64,000 bases of DNA, from NCBI RefSeq assembly GCF_013256625.1, contig NZ_CP053908.1:2480001-2544000 (forward strand), read 5' to 3'. Positions 44,248-53,832 of this stretch are shown in pieces; positions within the stretch are counted from its first letter, which is position 1; each line of letters begins with the position of its first letter. Made by a program: the position numbers and the translations under genes. The DNA comes from Hymenobacter sp. BRD128 (GTDB lineage Bacteria > Bacteroidota > Bacteroidia > Cytophagales > Hymenobacteraceae). The notes under the pieces were generated by a model that saw only the letters and a list, made by a program, of their open reading frames with translations, was not told the DNA's origin and did not search any database.

Positions 44248-45123
44248 ATGCGCAAAATCCTTCCGCTCCTTTTACTTGCTACCGCTGCCCTGGCCCGCGA
44301 GGTGTGGCTAGCCCCGGCCAGCTACCGCGTGGCCGTGGGAACGGCCGTACCAGTGCGCCTGCTGGTGGGCGACACTTTCGCCGGCCAGGCATGGCCCCGG
44401 CCCACGCGCCGGGTGGCACAATTCGTGCGCTACGGCCCCGGCGGCGCAGCCGACTCGACCGACCTGCGCCCCGCGCTACTGGCCGACTCGCTAGCCCCGG
44501 CGCTACGCTGTCCGGCACCTGGCACGCACGTAGTAGCCCTCACTAGCTGGCTAGCCTTCAGCGAGTTGCCCGCCGAGCAGTTCACAGCCTACCTGCGCGA
44601 GGCGGGCCTGGGCAATGCCTTGCGCCAGCGCCAGGAAGCCGGGGAGGCCGCTACCAAGCCCGGTCGCGAAGCTTACCGCCGCTGCGCCAAGGCCTTGGTG
44701 CTGGCTAGCCAGCCGCCAGCGGCCCGCTTACCAGCGGCTACCGGCGATACTGCTTTTCGCCGGGTGCTGGGCCTGCCGCTGGAACTGGTGCCTGAGCAAA
44801 ACCCTTACCGCCTGCGGCCCGGCGCGGGCCTCACCGTGCGGGTACTGAGCCAGGGCCAGCCGGTGCCGGGCGCGCTGGTGCAGGTGTGGCAGGCTAGCCC
44901 GCCTACTGCCAAACCAACTGCGACATTACCGGTTACTCATTTCACTACGCACACCAATGCCCAAGGGCGGGTGCTCCTGCGCCTGCCCGGCGCCGGGCCC
45001 TACCTGCTGGCCACCGTGCGCATGGAAAACGCGCCGCCGGCCCTGGCCGCGCGAGCCGACTGGCTTAGCACCTGGGCTACGCTCACCTTCGGCGGGCCCG
45101 GCGCACCGTCTAAAGCCTACTAG
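44248..45123 (+). CDS. DUF4198-like exported protein
   Basis: 291 residues from the ATG at 44248, with a signal peptide (MRKILPLLLLATAALA). The mature start REVWLAPASYRVAVGTAVPV and the C-terminal carboxypeptidase-regulatory-like fold (LTVRVLSQGQPVPGALVQVW then TNAQGRVLLRLPGAGPYLL) match the DUF4198 layout. Such proteins are often found near nickel or cobalt uptake genes, but none is adjacent here. Function unknown. Confidence 0.7.
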   Translation: MRKILPLLLLATAALAREVWLAPASYRVAVGTAVPVRLLVGDTFAGQAWPRPTRRVAQFVRYGPGGAADSTDLRPALLADSLAPALRCPAPGTHVVALTSWLAFSELPAEQFTAYLREAGLGNALRQRQEAGEAATKPGREAYRRCAKALVLASQPPAARLPAATGDTAFRRVLGLPLELVPEQNPYRLRPGAGLTVRVLSQGQPVPGALVQVWQASPPTAKPTATLPVTHFTTHTNAQGRVLLRLPGAGPYLLATVRMENAPPALAARADWLSTWATLTFGGPGAPSKAY

Positions 45124-45240
45124 GCCCAACCCGCCAACCAGTTAGCTTTATGCTTTCGGCCGGGCTTCATTTCGCGTTTTCCTTTTTCTTCCTACCTTCG
45201 CCACTCTGCATCCAAATCTCATTCTCCCGCCGCGGTTTTT

Positions 45241-45615
45241 ATGAAGTACTCCATCGATAAAAAAGAGAGCTACACCGTCATCACTATTGATGAAAAAAAG
45301 CTCGATACTACCGTTGCGCCTGACCTAAAATCGGAGTTTGTAAAGCTCAACGCTGAAGGCAGTAACAACTTGATACTCGACCTACAAAACGTAAAATATA
45401 CCGACTCGTCGGGCCTCAGCAGCATCCTCATTGCCAACCGCCTGTGCAACTCGACGGGCGGCCTGCTGGTGCTCACCGGCCTGCAAGACCACGTACTCAA
45501 GCTCATCACTATCAGCAAGCTCGAATCGGTGCTGCACATCCTGCCCACCGTGGAAGAAGGCATCGACCGCATCTTTTTGCACGCCATTGAGCGCGACCTG
45601 ACGGACAAAGAATAG
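45241..45615 (+). CDS. STAS-domain anti-sigma-factor-antagonist-like protein
   Basis: 124 residues, a complete STAS domain of the SpoIIAA type. The expected phosphorylation site is Ser56/Ser57 in KYTDSSGLSSI, and the preceding ILDLQNV strand fits. It probably takes part in a partner-switching system with a serine kinase, but no kinase or sigma factor gene is adjacent. A TACCTTCG sequence at 45193-45200 is one base off the Bacteroidota -7 element. Confidence 0.88.
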   Translation: MKYSIDKKESYTVITIDEKKLDTTVAPDLKSEFVKLNAEGSNNLILDLQNVKYTDSSGLSSILIANRLCNSTGGLLVLTGLQDHVLKLITISKLESVLHILPTVEEGIDRIFLHAIERDLTDKE

Positions 45616-45630
45616 CTTTTTTTAGCTGTT

Positions 45631-45698
45631 AGCCGTTAGCTATTGGCTGTTAGCTTTTCGTCTTGCGACGGGAAGGCTGATGCCAACAGCTAGCGGCT
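45631..45698. repeat. GTTAGC-type inverted repeat after the STAS gene
   Basis: AGCCGTTAGCTATTGGC (45631-45647) pairs with GCCAACAGCTAGCGGCT (45682-45698) at 15 of 17 positions. TAGCTGTTAGC units repeat at the left side. It may end the STAS transcript. Confidence 0.55.
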
Positions 45699-45775
45699 AT
45701 ACTTTTTTCGCACGTTTCGCACTGGCTCGCGGCGCCGAATGCTGCCCGCCAGCGGCGATGAGCTAAGCGCTTATC

Positions 45776-46693
45776 ATGCAATTTGAGCTTCAAATTTTGG
45801 GCAGCGGCTCGGCTACGCCTATGGTGGGGCGCCACCCCACGGCGCAGCTGCTGGCCGTGGGCGAAGGCCGCTACCTCATCGACTGCGGCGAAGGCACCCA
45901 GCTGCGGCTGCTGGAGCACCGCCGGCGCCTCAGCTCGCTGCGAGTCATTTTTATCTCGCACCTGCACGGCGACCATTATTTTGGGCTGTTTGGGCTGCTC
46001 AGCACCCTGCATCTGCAAGGCCGCCAGGAGCCACTAACGGTGGTAGGGCCGCCCGGCCTAGAGCTGGTGCTCACTACCCAGGCCATGCACTCGCAGATGC
46101 AGCCGGGCTACACTATCACCTTCGTACCCGTCGATACCGAAATTCACGCCGTGGTGTATGAGGATGCGCTGGTGCGGGTGTGGTCCCTGCCGATGCGCCA
46201 CCGCGTAGCGTGCAGCGGCTACTTGTTTGAAGAGCCGCCGCGCCGCGACAAGCTGGTAAAGGAGTTGCTGCCCGCCGGCCTCACCCCTACCGAGCTGAGC
46301 CAGCTAGCCCAGGGCCACGACCTGCCCGCCGATGAGGCTACCAGCCGGCCGGCCCTGGCCCACGCCGCTGTATCGGTGCCGGCTGCCGCGCCGCGCCGCT
46401 ACGCTTTCTGCTCCGATACCCGCTACCAGCCCGAGCTAGCCGAGCTAGTGCACGGCGTCGATTTGCTGTATCACGAGGCCACGTTTCTCGATGACTTGCG
46501 CGAGCGGGCGGCTACCACCTACCACAGCACAGCTCGGCAGGCCGCCACGCTGGCCCGCGAGGCCGAAGTGCACCGCCTGCTCATCGGCCACTTCTCGTCG
46601 CGCTACCGGCAGCTCGAAGGACACTTGGAGGAAGCGCGCGCCGTTTTTGCCTGGACTGACCTGGCCACTGAAGGCTTGGTTGTGAGCGTATGA
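45776..46693 (+). CDS. rnz: Ribonuclease Z
   Basis: 305 residues, metallo-beta-lactamase fold. It trims the 3' ends of tRNA precursors. The zinc motif is SHLHGDH (H62, H64, D66, H67), preceded by IDCGEGTQLRL, the tRNase Z-specific loop. The later ligands are in YCFCSDTRY-type (FCSDTRY) and LLIGHFSSRY. Its stop overlaps the start of the next gene (ATGA). Confidence 0.94.
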   Translation: MQFELQILGSGSATPMVGRHPTAQLLAVGEGRYLIDCGEGTQLRLLEHRRRLSSLRVIFISHLHGDHYFGLFGLLSTLHLQGRQEPLTVVGPPGLELVLTTQAMHSQMQPGYTITFVPVDTEIHAVVYEDALVRVWSLPMRHRVACSGYLFEEPPRRDKLVKELLPAGLTPTELSQLAQGHDLPADEATSRPALAHAAVSVPAAAPRRYAFCSDTRYQPELAELVHGVDLLYHEATFLDDLRERAATTYHSTARQAATLAREAEVHRLLIGHFSSRYRQLEGHLEEARAVFAWTDLATEGLVVSV

Positions 46694-47445
46694 GTATGCC
46701 CGCCACCTACGCCCACAAAAAACAGCAGCTTTACCTCGTGCTGAGCGGCATTTTTCTGGTAAATGCGCTGCTGGCCGAGATTATCGGCGTCAAAATATTT
46801 TCGGTCGAGAAGACTTTTGGCCTCAGTGGCAACCTCACGGCCGGGGTGCTGGTGTGGCCGGTCGTGTTCATTACCACCGACGTTATCAACGAGTACTTCG
46901 GGCGCAAGGGCGTGCTGCGCATCACCTTTCTCACGGTGGGGCTCATTTTGTACGCCTTCCTGGTTATTCTGGGCACAACCAAGCTCGTACCGGCCGATTT
47001 CTGGCTCGACCTTAATAAGACCGATGCGCAGGGCCGCCCTTTCAATATTGAGTTTGCCTACCAGAGTATTTTCCGGCAAGGGCTGGGCATTATTATCGGC
47101 TCGCTAGTCGCCTTCATTATCGGGCAGGTGCTCGATGCCAGCGTGTTTCAGCTGTTTCGGCGCATCACGGGCAGCAAGTATATCTGGCTGCGGGCCACGG
47201 GCTCGACGCTCATTTCGCAGCTTGTCGACAGCTTCGTGGTGCTCTACGTGGCGTTTTACCTGTTCGGCAACTGGTCGATGGCCCAGGTGCTGGAAGTAGC
47301 CCGCTTCAATTACTGGTATAAATTCGCGGCCGCCATCCTGCTCACGCCGCTGCTCTACCTGGCCCACTACGGCATCGACCGCTACCTCGGCCCCGCCGAA
47401 ACGACGGAATTGCAGGAGGAGGCCTTTGTGGATGAAAGTGTGTGA
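46690..47445 (+). CDS. Queuosine-precursor transporter (YhhQ/VUT family)
   Basis: 251 residues with about six to seven hydrophobic segments. Signature features: NALLAEIIGVKIF in the first helix, WPVVFITTDVINEYFGRKG in the second, and RATGSTLISQLVDSFVV later. It imports queuosine precursors such as preQ0 or preQ1. It overlaps rnz by four bases, so two tRNA-related functions are translationally coupled. Confidence 0.9.
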   Translation: MSMPATYAHKKQQLYLVLSGIFLVNALLAEIIGVKIFSVEKTFGLSGNLTAGVLVWPVVFITTDVINEYFGRKGVLRITFLTVGLILYAFLVILGTTKLVPADFWLDLNKTDAQGRPFNIEFAYQSIFRQGLGIIIGSLVAFIIGQVLDASVFQLFRRITGSKYIWLRATGSTLISQLVDSFVVLYVAFYLFGNWSMAQVLEVARFNYWYKFAAAILLTPLLYLAHYGIDRYLGPAETTELQEEAFVDESV

Positions 47446-47564
47446 GCCGCAACTTTGTCTTGCTGATGAGAGCACTAGCTCAAGCATTTTTCATCAGACA
47501 GTATATTACCCGAGCTTCGCGAACGTGATAAATTGCTTCGCAAGATCAGCATGATAATTATTAT

Positions 47565-48536
47565 ATGTCCCGCATCCTCACCGGCATCCAGAGCACCGGA
47601 CGCCCACACCTGGGCAACCTGCTCGGGGCCATCCTGCCCGCCATCGAGCTGTCGAAAAACCCGGCTAATGAGTCGCTGTATTTCATTGCTGATTTGCACT
47701 CGCTTACTACCGTGCGCGACGCTAGCCTGCTGCGCGCCAACACCTACGCCGTGGCCGCCGCGTGGCTAGCCTGCGGCTTCGATACCGAGAAAAATTTGTT
47801 TTACCGGCAGTCCGACGTGCCGCAGGTGACGGAGCTGACCTGGTACCTGTCGTGCTTCACGCCCTACCCGATGCTAGCCAACGCGCACAGCTTCAAGGAC
47901 AAGAGCGACAAGCTATCGGACGTGAACGCCGGCCTCTTCACTTACCCGGTGCTGATGGCGGCCGACATCCTGCTCTACGACGCCGAAGTGGTGCCCGTGG
48001 GCAAGGACCAGATTCAGCACCTCGAAATAGCCCGCGACATTGCCCAGGCATTTAATAGCCGCTACGGCGATACGCTGGTCGAGCCGCAGGCGCGCGTCGA
48101 TGCCGAGCTGATGACCATTCCGGGCCTCGACGGCCAGAAGATGAGCAAGAGTTACGGCAACATCATCGACGTATTCGCGCCCGAAAAGGAATTACTTAAA
48201 ACCGTGCGCAGCATTATCTCGGACAGCACGCCGCTCGAAGCGCCCAAAAACCCCGATACCGATACCACCTTTAAGCTGTATTCGCTGCTGGCTAGCCCTG
48301 CCGAAGCGGCGGATATGCGCGCTAAGTACCTGGCCGGCGGCTACGGCTACGGCCACGCCAAGCAGGCGCTCTACGAATTGATTTTGCGCCGCTTCGCGAC
48401 TGAGCGCGAGCGCTTTAATTTCTACATGAATAACCTGCCAGAGATTGACGCGCAGCTAGCCATCGGCGCCCGGCGGGCCCAGCAATACGGCGCGGGCGTG
48501 CTGGCTAAAGTGCGGGCGAAAGTTGGCTACAGCTAA
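47565..48536 (+). CDS. trpS: Tryptophanyl-tRNA synthetase
   Basis: 323 residues, class I synthetase of normal length. The HIGH-equivalent is STGRPHLGN (10-18) and the KMSKS loop is at 192-196. It charges tRNA-Trp. The upstream 120 bases hold fragments of the GAGCTTCGCGAACG / TTCGCAAGATCAGCATGA repeat type. Confidence 0.96.
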   Translation: MSRILTGIQSTGRPHLGNLLGAILPAIELSKNPANESLYFIADLHSLTTVRDASLLRANTYAVAAAWLACGFDTEKNLFYRQSDVPQVTELTWYLSCFTPYPMLANAHSFKDKSDKLSDVNAGLFTYPVLMAADILLYDAEVVPVGKDQIQHLEIARDIAQAFNSRYGDTLVEPQARVDAELMTIPGLDGQKMSKSYGNIIDVFAPEKELLKTVRSIISDSTPLEAPKNPDTDTTFKLYSLLASPAEAADMRAKYLAGGYGYGHAKQALYELILRRFATERERFNFYMNNLPEIDAQLAIGARRAQQYGAGVLAKVRAKVGYS

Positions 48537-48574
48537 GCTCTTAATTTATAGCACTATGAAAACCACCATGCATT

Positions 48575-49384
48575 CTAAAACTGCTGCTGGTTGCTGAAGT
48601 TGAAGCCCACCTTGCTACCCCGGCTCACTTGCTGATTTTCAAGCTTTTGTTTCACGCTGATGCGCTGAATCTCGGGCAGCGGCGGGGCGATAAGGTCGTT
48701 GTTGACGGCCGCAATCATGGCGCTTTCCACGAACAGGCGCAGCGACTCGGCCGTGACGGTGCTGCGGCTCATGTCGGGGTCGGGCAGTTCCAACTGCTGC
48801 ACGCCTTCCAGGAAATAGTGGCTGTCGATGTTGATGAGCAGGCGGCCCAGCAGGTAGCCAGGGTCATTGAGGCGCTGGTAGCGAATGCTGTCGGCCATGA
48901 AATTATAGGCCATGATGTGGCCGAAGAAGCGCCGCCGAAAATCGGCCTCCACGTAGGGCGTATTGAGCGGACCGAAGTCGTCGGGAAACGTGACGATGTT
49001 GGAGTGCATGACAAACACCAGCAGGTCGCCCGAGAAGCGGATGTGAAATTCCATCTCATTGACGGGCAAGCACTCAATCTTCACGCTGGCGTCGGCATCG
49101 GTGGTCACCTTCTGGGTCAGCTCCAGGCAGAGCTGCTGCGAGGTTTGGCGCAGCAGCGTAAATGCCGCCTGGGTAGCCCGGAAAATGGCCTGCTTGGCGC
49201 TCGACTTTTCGCGCAGGCCCTGAGCAATGAGGTTGAGGCGGTCGGGCGGCAGATTTTCGGTCACCTCGGCCGGCTCAACGAACGGAGCCGGCGGTACTAC
49301 TTTGGGGCGAACCGTTTTTTTGCGGGTGGCGGGCTGGCCCGCGGGAGCGGCTGGGGCAGGAGAAGCGGCAGCAGATTTAGCCAT
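48575..49384 (-). CDS. Conserved unknown protein, 269 residues
   Basis: Start at the ATG 49384. An Ala/Pro/Lys-rich disordered tail (1-45) precedes a globular domain (about 50-260). That domain has EMEFHIRFSGDLLVFVMHSN, PYVEADFRRRFFGHIMAYNF and LGRLLINIDSHYFLEG, a pattern of alternating strands and helices. No signal peptide. Not matched to a named family. Confidence 0.7.
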   Translation of the reverse strand: MAKSAAASPAPAAPAGQPATRKKTVRPKVVPPAPFVEPAEVTENLPPDRLNLIAQGLREKSSAKQAIFRATQAAFTLLRQTSQQLCLELTQKVTTDADASVKIECLPVNEMEFHIRFSGDLLVFVMHSNIVTFPDDFGPLNTPYVEADFRRRFFGHIMAYNFMADSIRYQRLNDPGYLLGRLLINIDSHYFLEGVQQLELPDPDMSRSTVTAESLRLFVESAMIAAVNNDLIAPPLPEIQRISVKQKLENQQVSRGSKVGFNFSNQQQF

Positions 49385-49610
49385 AGGTTTTACGAAAGAA
49401 TAGCAGCGCAATAAGACGCCAAACTACGTTACGGAGCAGGTACGTAGGTAGGCAGCCGCAAAGTTTTGGACGTGGCCGGGGCTAGCGACCAATTATTTAG
49501 TCGCCAGCCAAGCCACCTATGGGCCGGAGCCGTGTCCTTGCGTGGCCTAGCGGTGGGCCACTGCTGGGCCGCCGATGTAATTTCAACCCTTCAAATCTTA
49601 TTCCCCAAGC

Positions 49611-51809
49611 ATGATACAGCACACAGTCCGCCAGGCGGGCGTGGCAATGGCACTGCTCCTGGCCGGCACTACGGCCACGCGGGCACAGTTTGGCCCCGGC
49701 ACGCAGTGGACCAAAGACGGTTACGGCTACCTCAAAACGGAGAAGGACGCCATCGTGCAGTTCGACGCTCGCAAGCCGAGCCAGGCCCTCACCATCCTCA
49801 GCGCGCAGCAGCTCACGCCGCAGGGCGCCGCGGCCCCGTTGAAAGTGCGGCGCTTTGCGCTCTCCGAAGACGGCAAGCAGGTGCTGCTCAACACCAATAC
49901 CAGGAAAGTGTGGCGCTACGACACGCGCGGCGACTACTGGGTCTACGACCTAGCTAGCAAGCAATTAGTCCAGCTCGGCAAGGGTCGGCCCGAGTCGTCC
50001 CTGATGTTTGCCAAGTTTTCGCCCGATGGCAAGAAGGTAGCTTACGTGAGCGAGCACAACCTGTATGTAGAAAACCTGGCCGACCATCGCATCACGCAGC
50101 TCACGCAGGATGGTACCGACCGCCTCATCAACGGCACCTTCGACTGGGTGTATGAAGAGGAGCTGGACTGCCGCGACGGCTTCCGCTGGGCGCCCGATGG
50201 CCAGCGCCTCGCCTACTGGCAGCTCGACGCCACCAAGACGCGCAACTACTTGATGCTGAACACTACGGAGCAGCTTTACCCCTACACCGTGCCGGTCGAG
50301 TACCCGGTAGTGGGCCAGGACCCTAGCCGCGCCCGCATCGGCGTGGTGGCGGTGGCCGGCGGCGCTACTAAGTGGATGGACATCCCCGGCGATGCCGTGC
50401 AGCACTACCTGCCGCGCATGGAGTGGGCCGGGCCGGGCCAGCTCATTGTGCAGCAGCTCAACCGCCGCCAGAACGAGAGCAACATCATCCTGGTGGACGC
50501 GGCCAGCGGGGCCGCCAAAACTATTGCCAGCGAAACCGATAAGGCCTGGATTGATGCCAAGGATGACGCCGTGGGCTGGGACTGGATTGAGGGCGGCAAG
50601 CGCTTTGTGTGGAGCAGCGAAAAGGATGGCTGGCGCCACCTCTACGCCATTGACCGCACCGGCAAGGAGCAATTGCTGACGCCCGGCAACTACGATGTTA
50701 TCAAGGTAAGCACCATCAGCGAGCCTACGGGCACGATTTATTTCACGGCCTCGCCGGCTAATGCCACGCAGACGTACCTCTACAAAGTGCCGCTAAAGGG
50801 TGGCAAGGCCGAGCGCGTGACCCCGGCTAGCCTCACCGGCTCGAACAGCTACGACATCTCGCCCAACGGTAAAATCGCGCTGCATACCTTCTCCAATGCC
50901 GCTACCTTTCCGGTGGCCGACGTGGTGAGCCTGCCCGCCCACCAGCGCCTGAGCGGCGGCGAGGTTTCGGAGCAGGCGAAGGCGATGAAGCTACCCAGGA
51001 CGGAGTTTTTCCAGGTGAAAACCGTGGACGGCGTGACGCTCGACGGCTGGATGGTGAAGCCGACCAACTTCGACCCCACCAAGAAGTATCCCATTGTATT
51101 CATGGTCTACGGCGAGCCGGCCAGCCAGACGGTAGTGGACCGCTTCGGCACGGGCCTCAACCGCCTCTACCAGGGCAGTATGGCCGATGATGGCTACATC
51201 TACGCCTCGCTCGAAAACCGGGGCGCGCCCGCCCCGCGCGGCCGTGAGTTCCGCAAGGCGATTTACCACAACATCGGCGCGCTCAACATCCGCGACCAGG
51301 CGATGGGGGCTAGCGAGGTGCTCAAAAACAAATGGGTCGATACCAGCCGCGTGGCCGTGTGGGGCTGGAGCGGCGGTGGCTCCAGCACGCTCAGCCTGCT
51401 GTTTCAGTACCCCACCATCTACAAAACGGGCATCAGCATCGCGGCCGTCGACAACCAGCTCAACTACGACAACATTTACCAGGAGCGCTACATGGGCCTG
51501 CTGCCCGAGGACCGCCACTTTTTCGTCGACAACTCGCCCCTGGCCCACGCCAAAAACCTGCGCGGCCACCTGCTGCTGGTGCACGGCACCGGCGACGACA
51601 ACGTGCACTACAACAACGCCGAGCAGATGATAAACGAACTGGTGAAATACAACAAGACCTTCCAGCTCATGAGCTACCCCAACCGCACCCACAGCATTAG
51701 CGAGGGCGAGGGCACCAGCCGCCACCTGGCCAGCACCTACACCAAATTTCTGCGGGAAAACTGCCCCCCGGCGGCCGGTAAGCTGGCTAGCCCTAGCGGG
51801 CATGCCTGA
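49611..51809 (+). CDS. S9-family prolyl (dipeptidyl peptidase IV-like) peptidase
   Basis: 732 residues with a signal peptide (to about residue 25, ATRAQ). The N-terminal part is a beta-propeller (about 50-470) with the DPP IV substrate Glu-Glu pair in DWVYEEELDCR (about 180). The C-terminal alpha/beta hydrolase has nucleophile Ser587 in WGWSGGGSST, the Asp in GTGDDNVHYNN and the His in YPNRTHSI. It removes Xaa-Pro dipeptides from peptides outside the cytoplasm. Confidence 0.93.
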   Translation: MIQHTVRQAGVAMALLLAGTTATRAQFGPGTQWTKDGYGYLKTEKDAIVQFDARKPSQALTILSAQQLTPQGAAAPLKVRRFALSEDGKQVLLNTNTRKVWRYDTRGDYWVYDLASKQLVQLGKGRPESSLMFAKFSPDGKKVAYVSEHNLYVENLADHRITQLTQDGTDRLINGTFDWVYEEELDCRDGFRWAPDGQRLAYWQLDATKTRNYLMLNTTEQLYPYTVPVEYPVVGQDPSRARIGVVAVAGGATKWMDIPGDAVQHYLPRMEWAGPGQLIVQQLNRRQNESNIILVDAASGAAKTIASETDKAWIDAKDDAVGWDWIEGGKRFVWSSEKDGWRHLYAIDRTGKEQLLTPGNYDVIKVSTISEPTGTIYFTASPANATQTYLYKVPLKGGKAERVTPASLTGSNSYDISPNGKIALHTFSNAATFPVADVVSLPAHQRLSGGEVSEQAKAMKLPRTEFFQVKTVDGVTLDGWMVKPTNFDPTKKYPIVFMVYGEPASQTVVDRFGTGLNRLYQGSMADDGYIYASLENRGAPAPRGREFRKAIYHNIGALNIRDQAMGASEVLKNKWVDTSRVAVWGWSGGGSSTLSLLFQYPTIYKTGISIAAVDNQLNYDNIYQERYMGLLPEDRHFFVDNSPLAHAKNLRGHLLLVHGTGDDNVHYNNAEQMINELVKYNKTFQLMSYPNRTHSISEGEGTSRHLASTYTKFLRENCPPAAGKLASPSGHA

Positions 51810-51849
51810 AAAAGCCCCAGCTCCAGCCAGGAGCTGGGGCTTTTTCAGG
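51805..51849 (+). terminator. Rho-independent terminator after the S9 peptidase
   Basis: A perfect 20-base stem (CCTGAAAAAGCCCCAGCTCC and complement) with a five-base loop and internal A and T tracts. It starts within the stop codon of the peptidase gene and probably works in both directions for the convergent small secreted protein gene. Confidence 0.88.
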
Positions 51850-51862
51850 AACAGCCGGGGCC

Positions 51863-52222
51863 TTAGCTGCGCCGCTTGCGCCCGCGAAAGATGCTGCGCG
51901 TGGGCTGGGCCCCAGACTGGGCCTGGTTGGCGCGGGGCTGGTCGTTGCGCCCGGTGCCGTTGTCGATATCCCGCTTGGGCACGCCGCTGGGAAATGTAGT
52001 AGTAGGAGTTCCGCCCAGGTGCTTGTCGGTATAGCCTCTGGGATAAGCAGGTACGGCAACGGGCGGCAGCGTACTACCGGGCTTGCCAGCGTCGGAAACA
52101 CTGCCTGACACCGGCACATTGGGTGCGCTAGCAGCAGGAGTGGTTGCGCGCGGCACCTGCGCCAGGGCAGGGCTAGCAGCGGCCAGAGCCAGCAGTGGGA
52201 TAAGCAGTAAGAAATTACGCAT
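51863..52222 (-). CDS. Small secreted, low-complexity protein
   Basis: 119 residues from the ATG at 52222, with a clear signal peptide ([21 protein letters not shown]). The mature part is rich in Pro, Ala, Thr, Gly and Asn and ends in a basic RSIFRGRKRRS tail. No fold recognised. Longer in-frame starts run into the tRNA-Ser gene and are rejected. Confidence 0.65.
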   Translation of the reverse strand: MRNFLLLIPLLALAAASPALAQVPRATTPAASAPNVPVSGSVSDAGKPGSTLPPVAVPAYPRGYTDKHLGGTPTTTFPSGVPKRDIDNGTGRNDQPRANQAQSGAQPTRSIFRGRKRRS

Positions 52223-52385
52223 AAGCAGTCGCCGGGCCGCTAGGGTGCGGCCGGCGCTGGCTCCTTGTACGGTAAACTGGCGGAAACAGTCCCGTTGCGC
52301 CCGTATTCTGAGTATAGGAAAGCGGCTGCAAGGCTCGTCGCTCACAACTGAAATAATCAGCATCATTGCCATACTCGCAGGCACA

Positions 52386-52418
52386 AAAAAGCCCCTGACG
52401 CAATGCCAGGGGCTTTTT
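52386..52418 (-). terminator. Terminator after tRNA-Ser(UGA)
   Basis: A 12-base stem (AAAAAGCCCCTG / CAGGGGCTTTTT) lies just downstream of the leftward tRNA gene. Confidence 0.85.
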
Positions 52419-52422
52419 ATTG

Positions 52423-52507
52423 CAGAGGAGGAGGGATTCGAACCCCCGGACCTGTTACAGTCAGCGGTTTTCAAGACCGCCGCAATCGACCACTCTGCCA
52501 CTCCTCT
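52423..52507 (-). tRNA. tRNA-Ser (anticodon UGA)
   Basis: 85 bases, with a seven-pair acceptor stem (AGAGGAG / CTCCTCT), discriminator G, and a T arm with GGTTCGAATCC. A long variable arm typical of serine tRNA is present. The anticodon loop reads TCTTGAAAA with TGA as anticodon. CCA is not encoded. Confidence 0.95.
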
Positions 52508-52583
52508 AACACAATAAAATGGTAAAACGGCAACTTGGCAAAGCGTGGAAGCTACTTTGCCAAGATACTATTTCACCATTTCG

Positions 52584-52670
52584 CAGAGAGGGGGGGATTC
52601 GAACCCCCGATACCCTTGCAGGTATAACGGATTTCGAATCCGTCGCATTCGACCACTCTGCCACCTCTCT
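52584..52670 (-). tRNA. tRNA-Ser (anticodon CGA)
   Basis: 87 bases, with acceptor AGAGAGG / CCTCTCT, discriminator G, a long variable arm and anticodon CGA in ATTCGAAAT. It lies 76 bases upstream of tRNA-Ser(UGA) in the same direction, likely one transcript. Confidence 0.95.
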
Positions 52671-52791
52671 AAAGGTCCCAAGTTGAGTGGTTGGGGCTGC
52701 AAAATTAGCTTGAAATTCGGAATGAGAAATGGAGAATGAAGAATTTTACTTGGGTTTTCAGCTAGTTCCCTCAAAATCAATTCCTAATTCT

Positions 52792-53751
52792 TCATTCTTC
52801 CTTCTTCATTATCGCCAGCCGGCCCGTTACGGCGTCGATGCTCACGTTGACTTCAAACCCGATAATGAGCGTCATGCACACAAACTCCAGCCACACCATG
52901 AAGCCGACCAGCGCCCCAATGGAGCCGTAGAAGTGGTTGTAGGAGTTGAAAATGCGCACGTAAAGCGTGAACAGAAACGACACCAGGAAGATGAGCAGCG
53001 TGGCCACCAGCGCCCCCGTCGAGATAAAGGGCCACTTATCATGCACCGGCGGCACGAAGTAATAGATGACGCAGGTAGTGGTGAGAAACAGCCCGATGAG
53101 CGAGCCGTAGCGCAGCACCAGAATCATAAACTCGGTGGAACTTTCGGGCACAATTTCGTAGAATACCAGCGCGTCAATGATGAACGTGCCGAAGAAGATG
53201 CCCGCGATGGCAATGACCAGAATGAGGGCTAGCATAAACGTGAGCCCGGTGGCAATGAGGCGCTTATGAAAATACCCGCGATGCTTGAACCACGGGTATT
53301 TCTTCTCAAACGCATCGAGCAGGGCCATAATGCCATTGCTGCTGAGCACCAGGGCCGACACAAACCCGAACGACAGCAAGCCGCCGTGCGGAATGCGCAC
53401 AATATCCTCGATGGTGCCCGCCGTGGCCGAGTACAGCTCGTGGGGCATGATGTCGGCCAGAAATTGCAGGATGTCCACGTCCAGGTTGGGCACCGGGATG
53501 TACGGAATGAGCGTGAACAAAAAAATAATGGTCGGAAACAGGGCCAGCGTAAGGTTGAAGGCCATGTAGGCGGCGCGCTTTTCGAGCGAGTCGAGGCGCA
53601 ATTCGTGCATCACCCGGTCGCCCACGTCATACACCGAAATGCGGCCCCCGCGCATGCGCTGGCGCTTGCCCCACGCCATGAGCGTGCGGTAGGCGCGGTG
53701 GCGGCGCACATCGGGCAGCACGGCGCGGCGGCGGGCGGGTGGGGCGTGCAT
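52792..53751 (-). CDS. YihY/BrkB-family inner membrane protein
   Basis: 319 residues with a basic N-terminal tail and about six transmembrane helices. Typical features: RAAYMAFNLTLALFPTIIFL near residue 60, FSFGFVSALVLSSNGIMALL-like segment (about 130-150), and GFMVWLEFVCMTLIIGFEVN near the end. Members are sometimes called ribonuclease BN by error; the real function is not settled. It is last of a four-gene leftward set starting with mltG. Confidence 0.88.
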   Translation of the reverse strand: MHAPPARRRAVLPDVRRHRAYRTLMAWGKRQRMRGGRISVYDVGDRVMHELRLDSLEKRAAYMAFNLTLALFPTIIFLFTLIPYIPVPNLDVDILQFLADIMPHELYSATAGTIEDIVRIPHGGLLSFGFVSALVLSSNGIMALLDAFEKKYPWFKHRGYFHKRLIATGLTFMLALILVIAIAGIFFGTFIIDALVFYEIVPESSTEFMILVLRYGSLIGLFLTTTCVIYYFVPPVHDKWPFISTGALVATLLIFLVSFLFTLYVRIFNSYNHFYGSIGALVGFMVWLEFVCMTLIIGFEVNVSIDAVTGRLAIMKKEE

Positions 53752-53755
53752 GAGC

Positions 53756-53832
53756 AGTAGCGCGGACTTTGCGATAGCCGGATAGTTTAGTTCGCAAGTA
53801 ACACCAAACGCGGACTACGAAGTCCGCGCTAC
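53756..53832. repeat. AGTAGCGCGGA ... TCCGCGCTAC intergenic repeat, copy 2
   Basis: A longer relative of 28421-28486 with the same complementary ends and an inner GCGGACT-ACG-AAGTCCGC hairpin. Its right end overlaps the stop codon of the thioesterase gene. Confidence 0.7.

Noticed and set aside
52223..52501. A longer start for the small secreted protein
   Set aside because: It would run through the tRNA-Ser(UGA) gene and its terminator and would bury the clear signal peptide.
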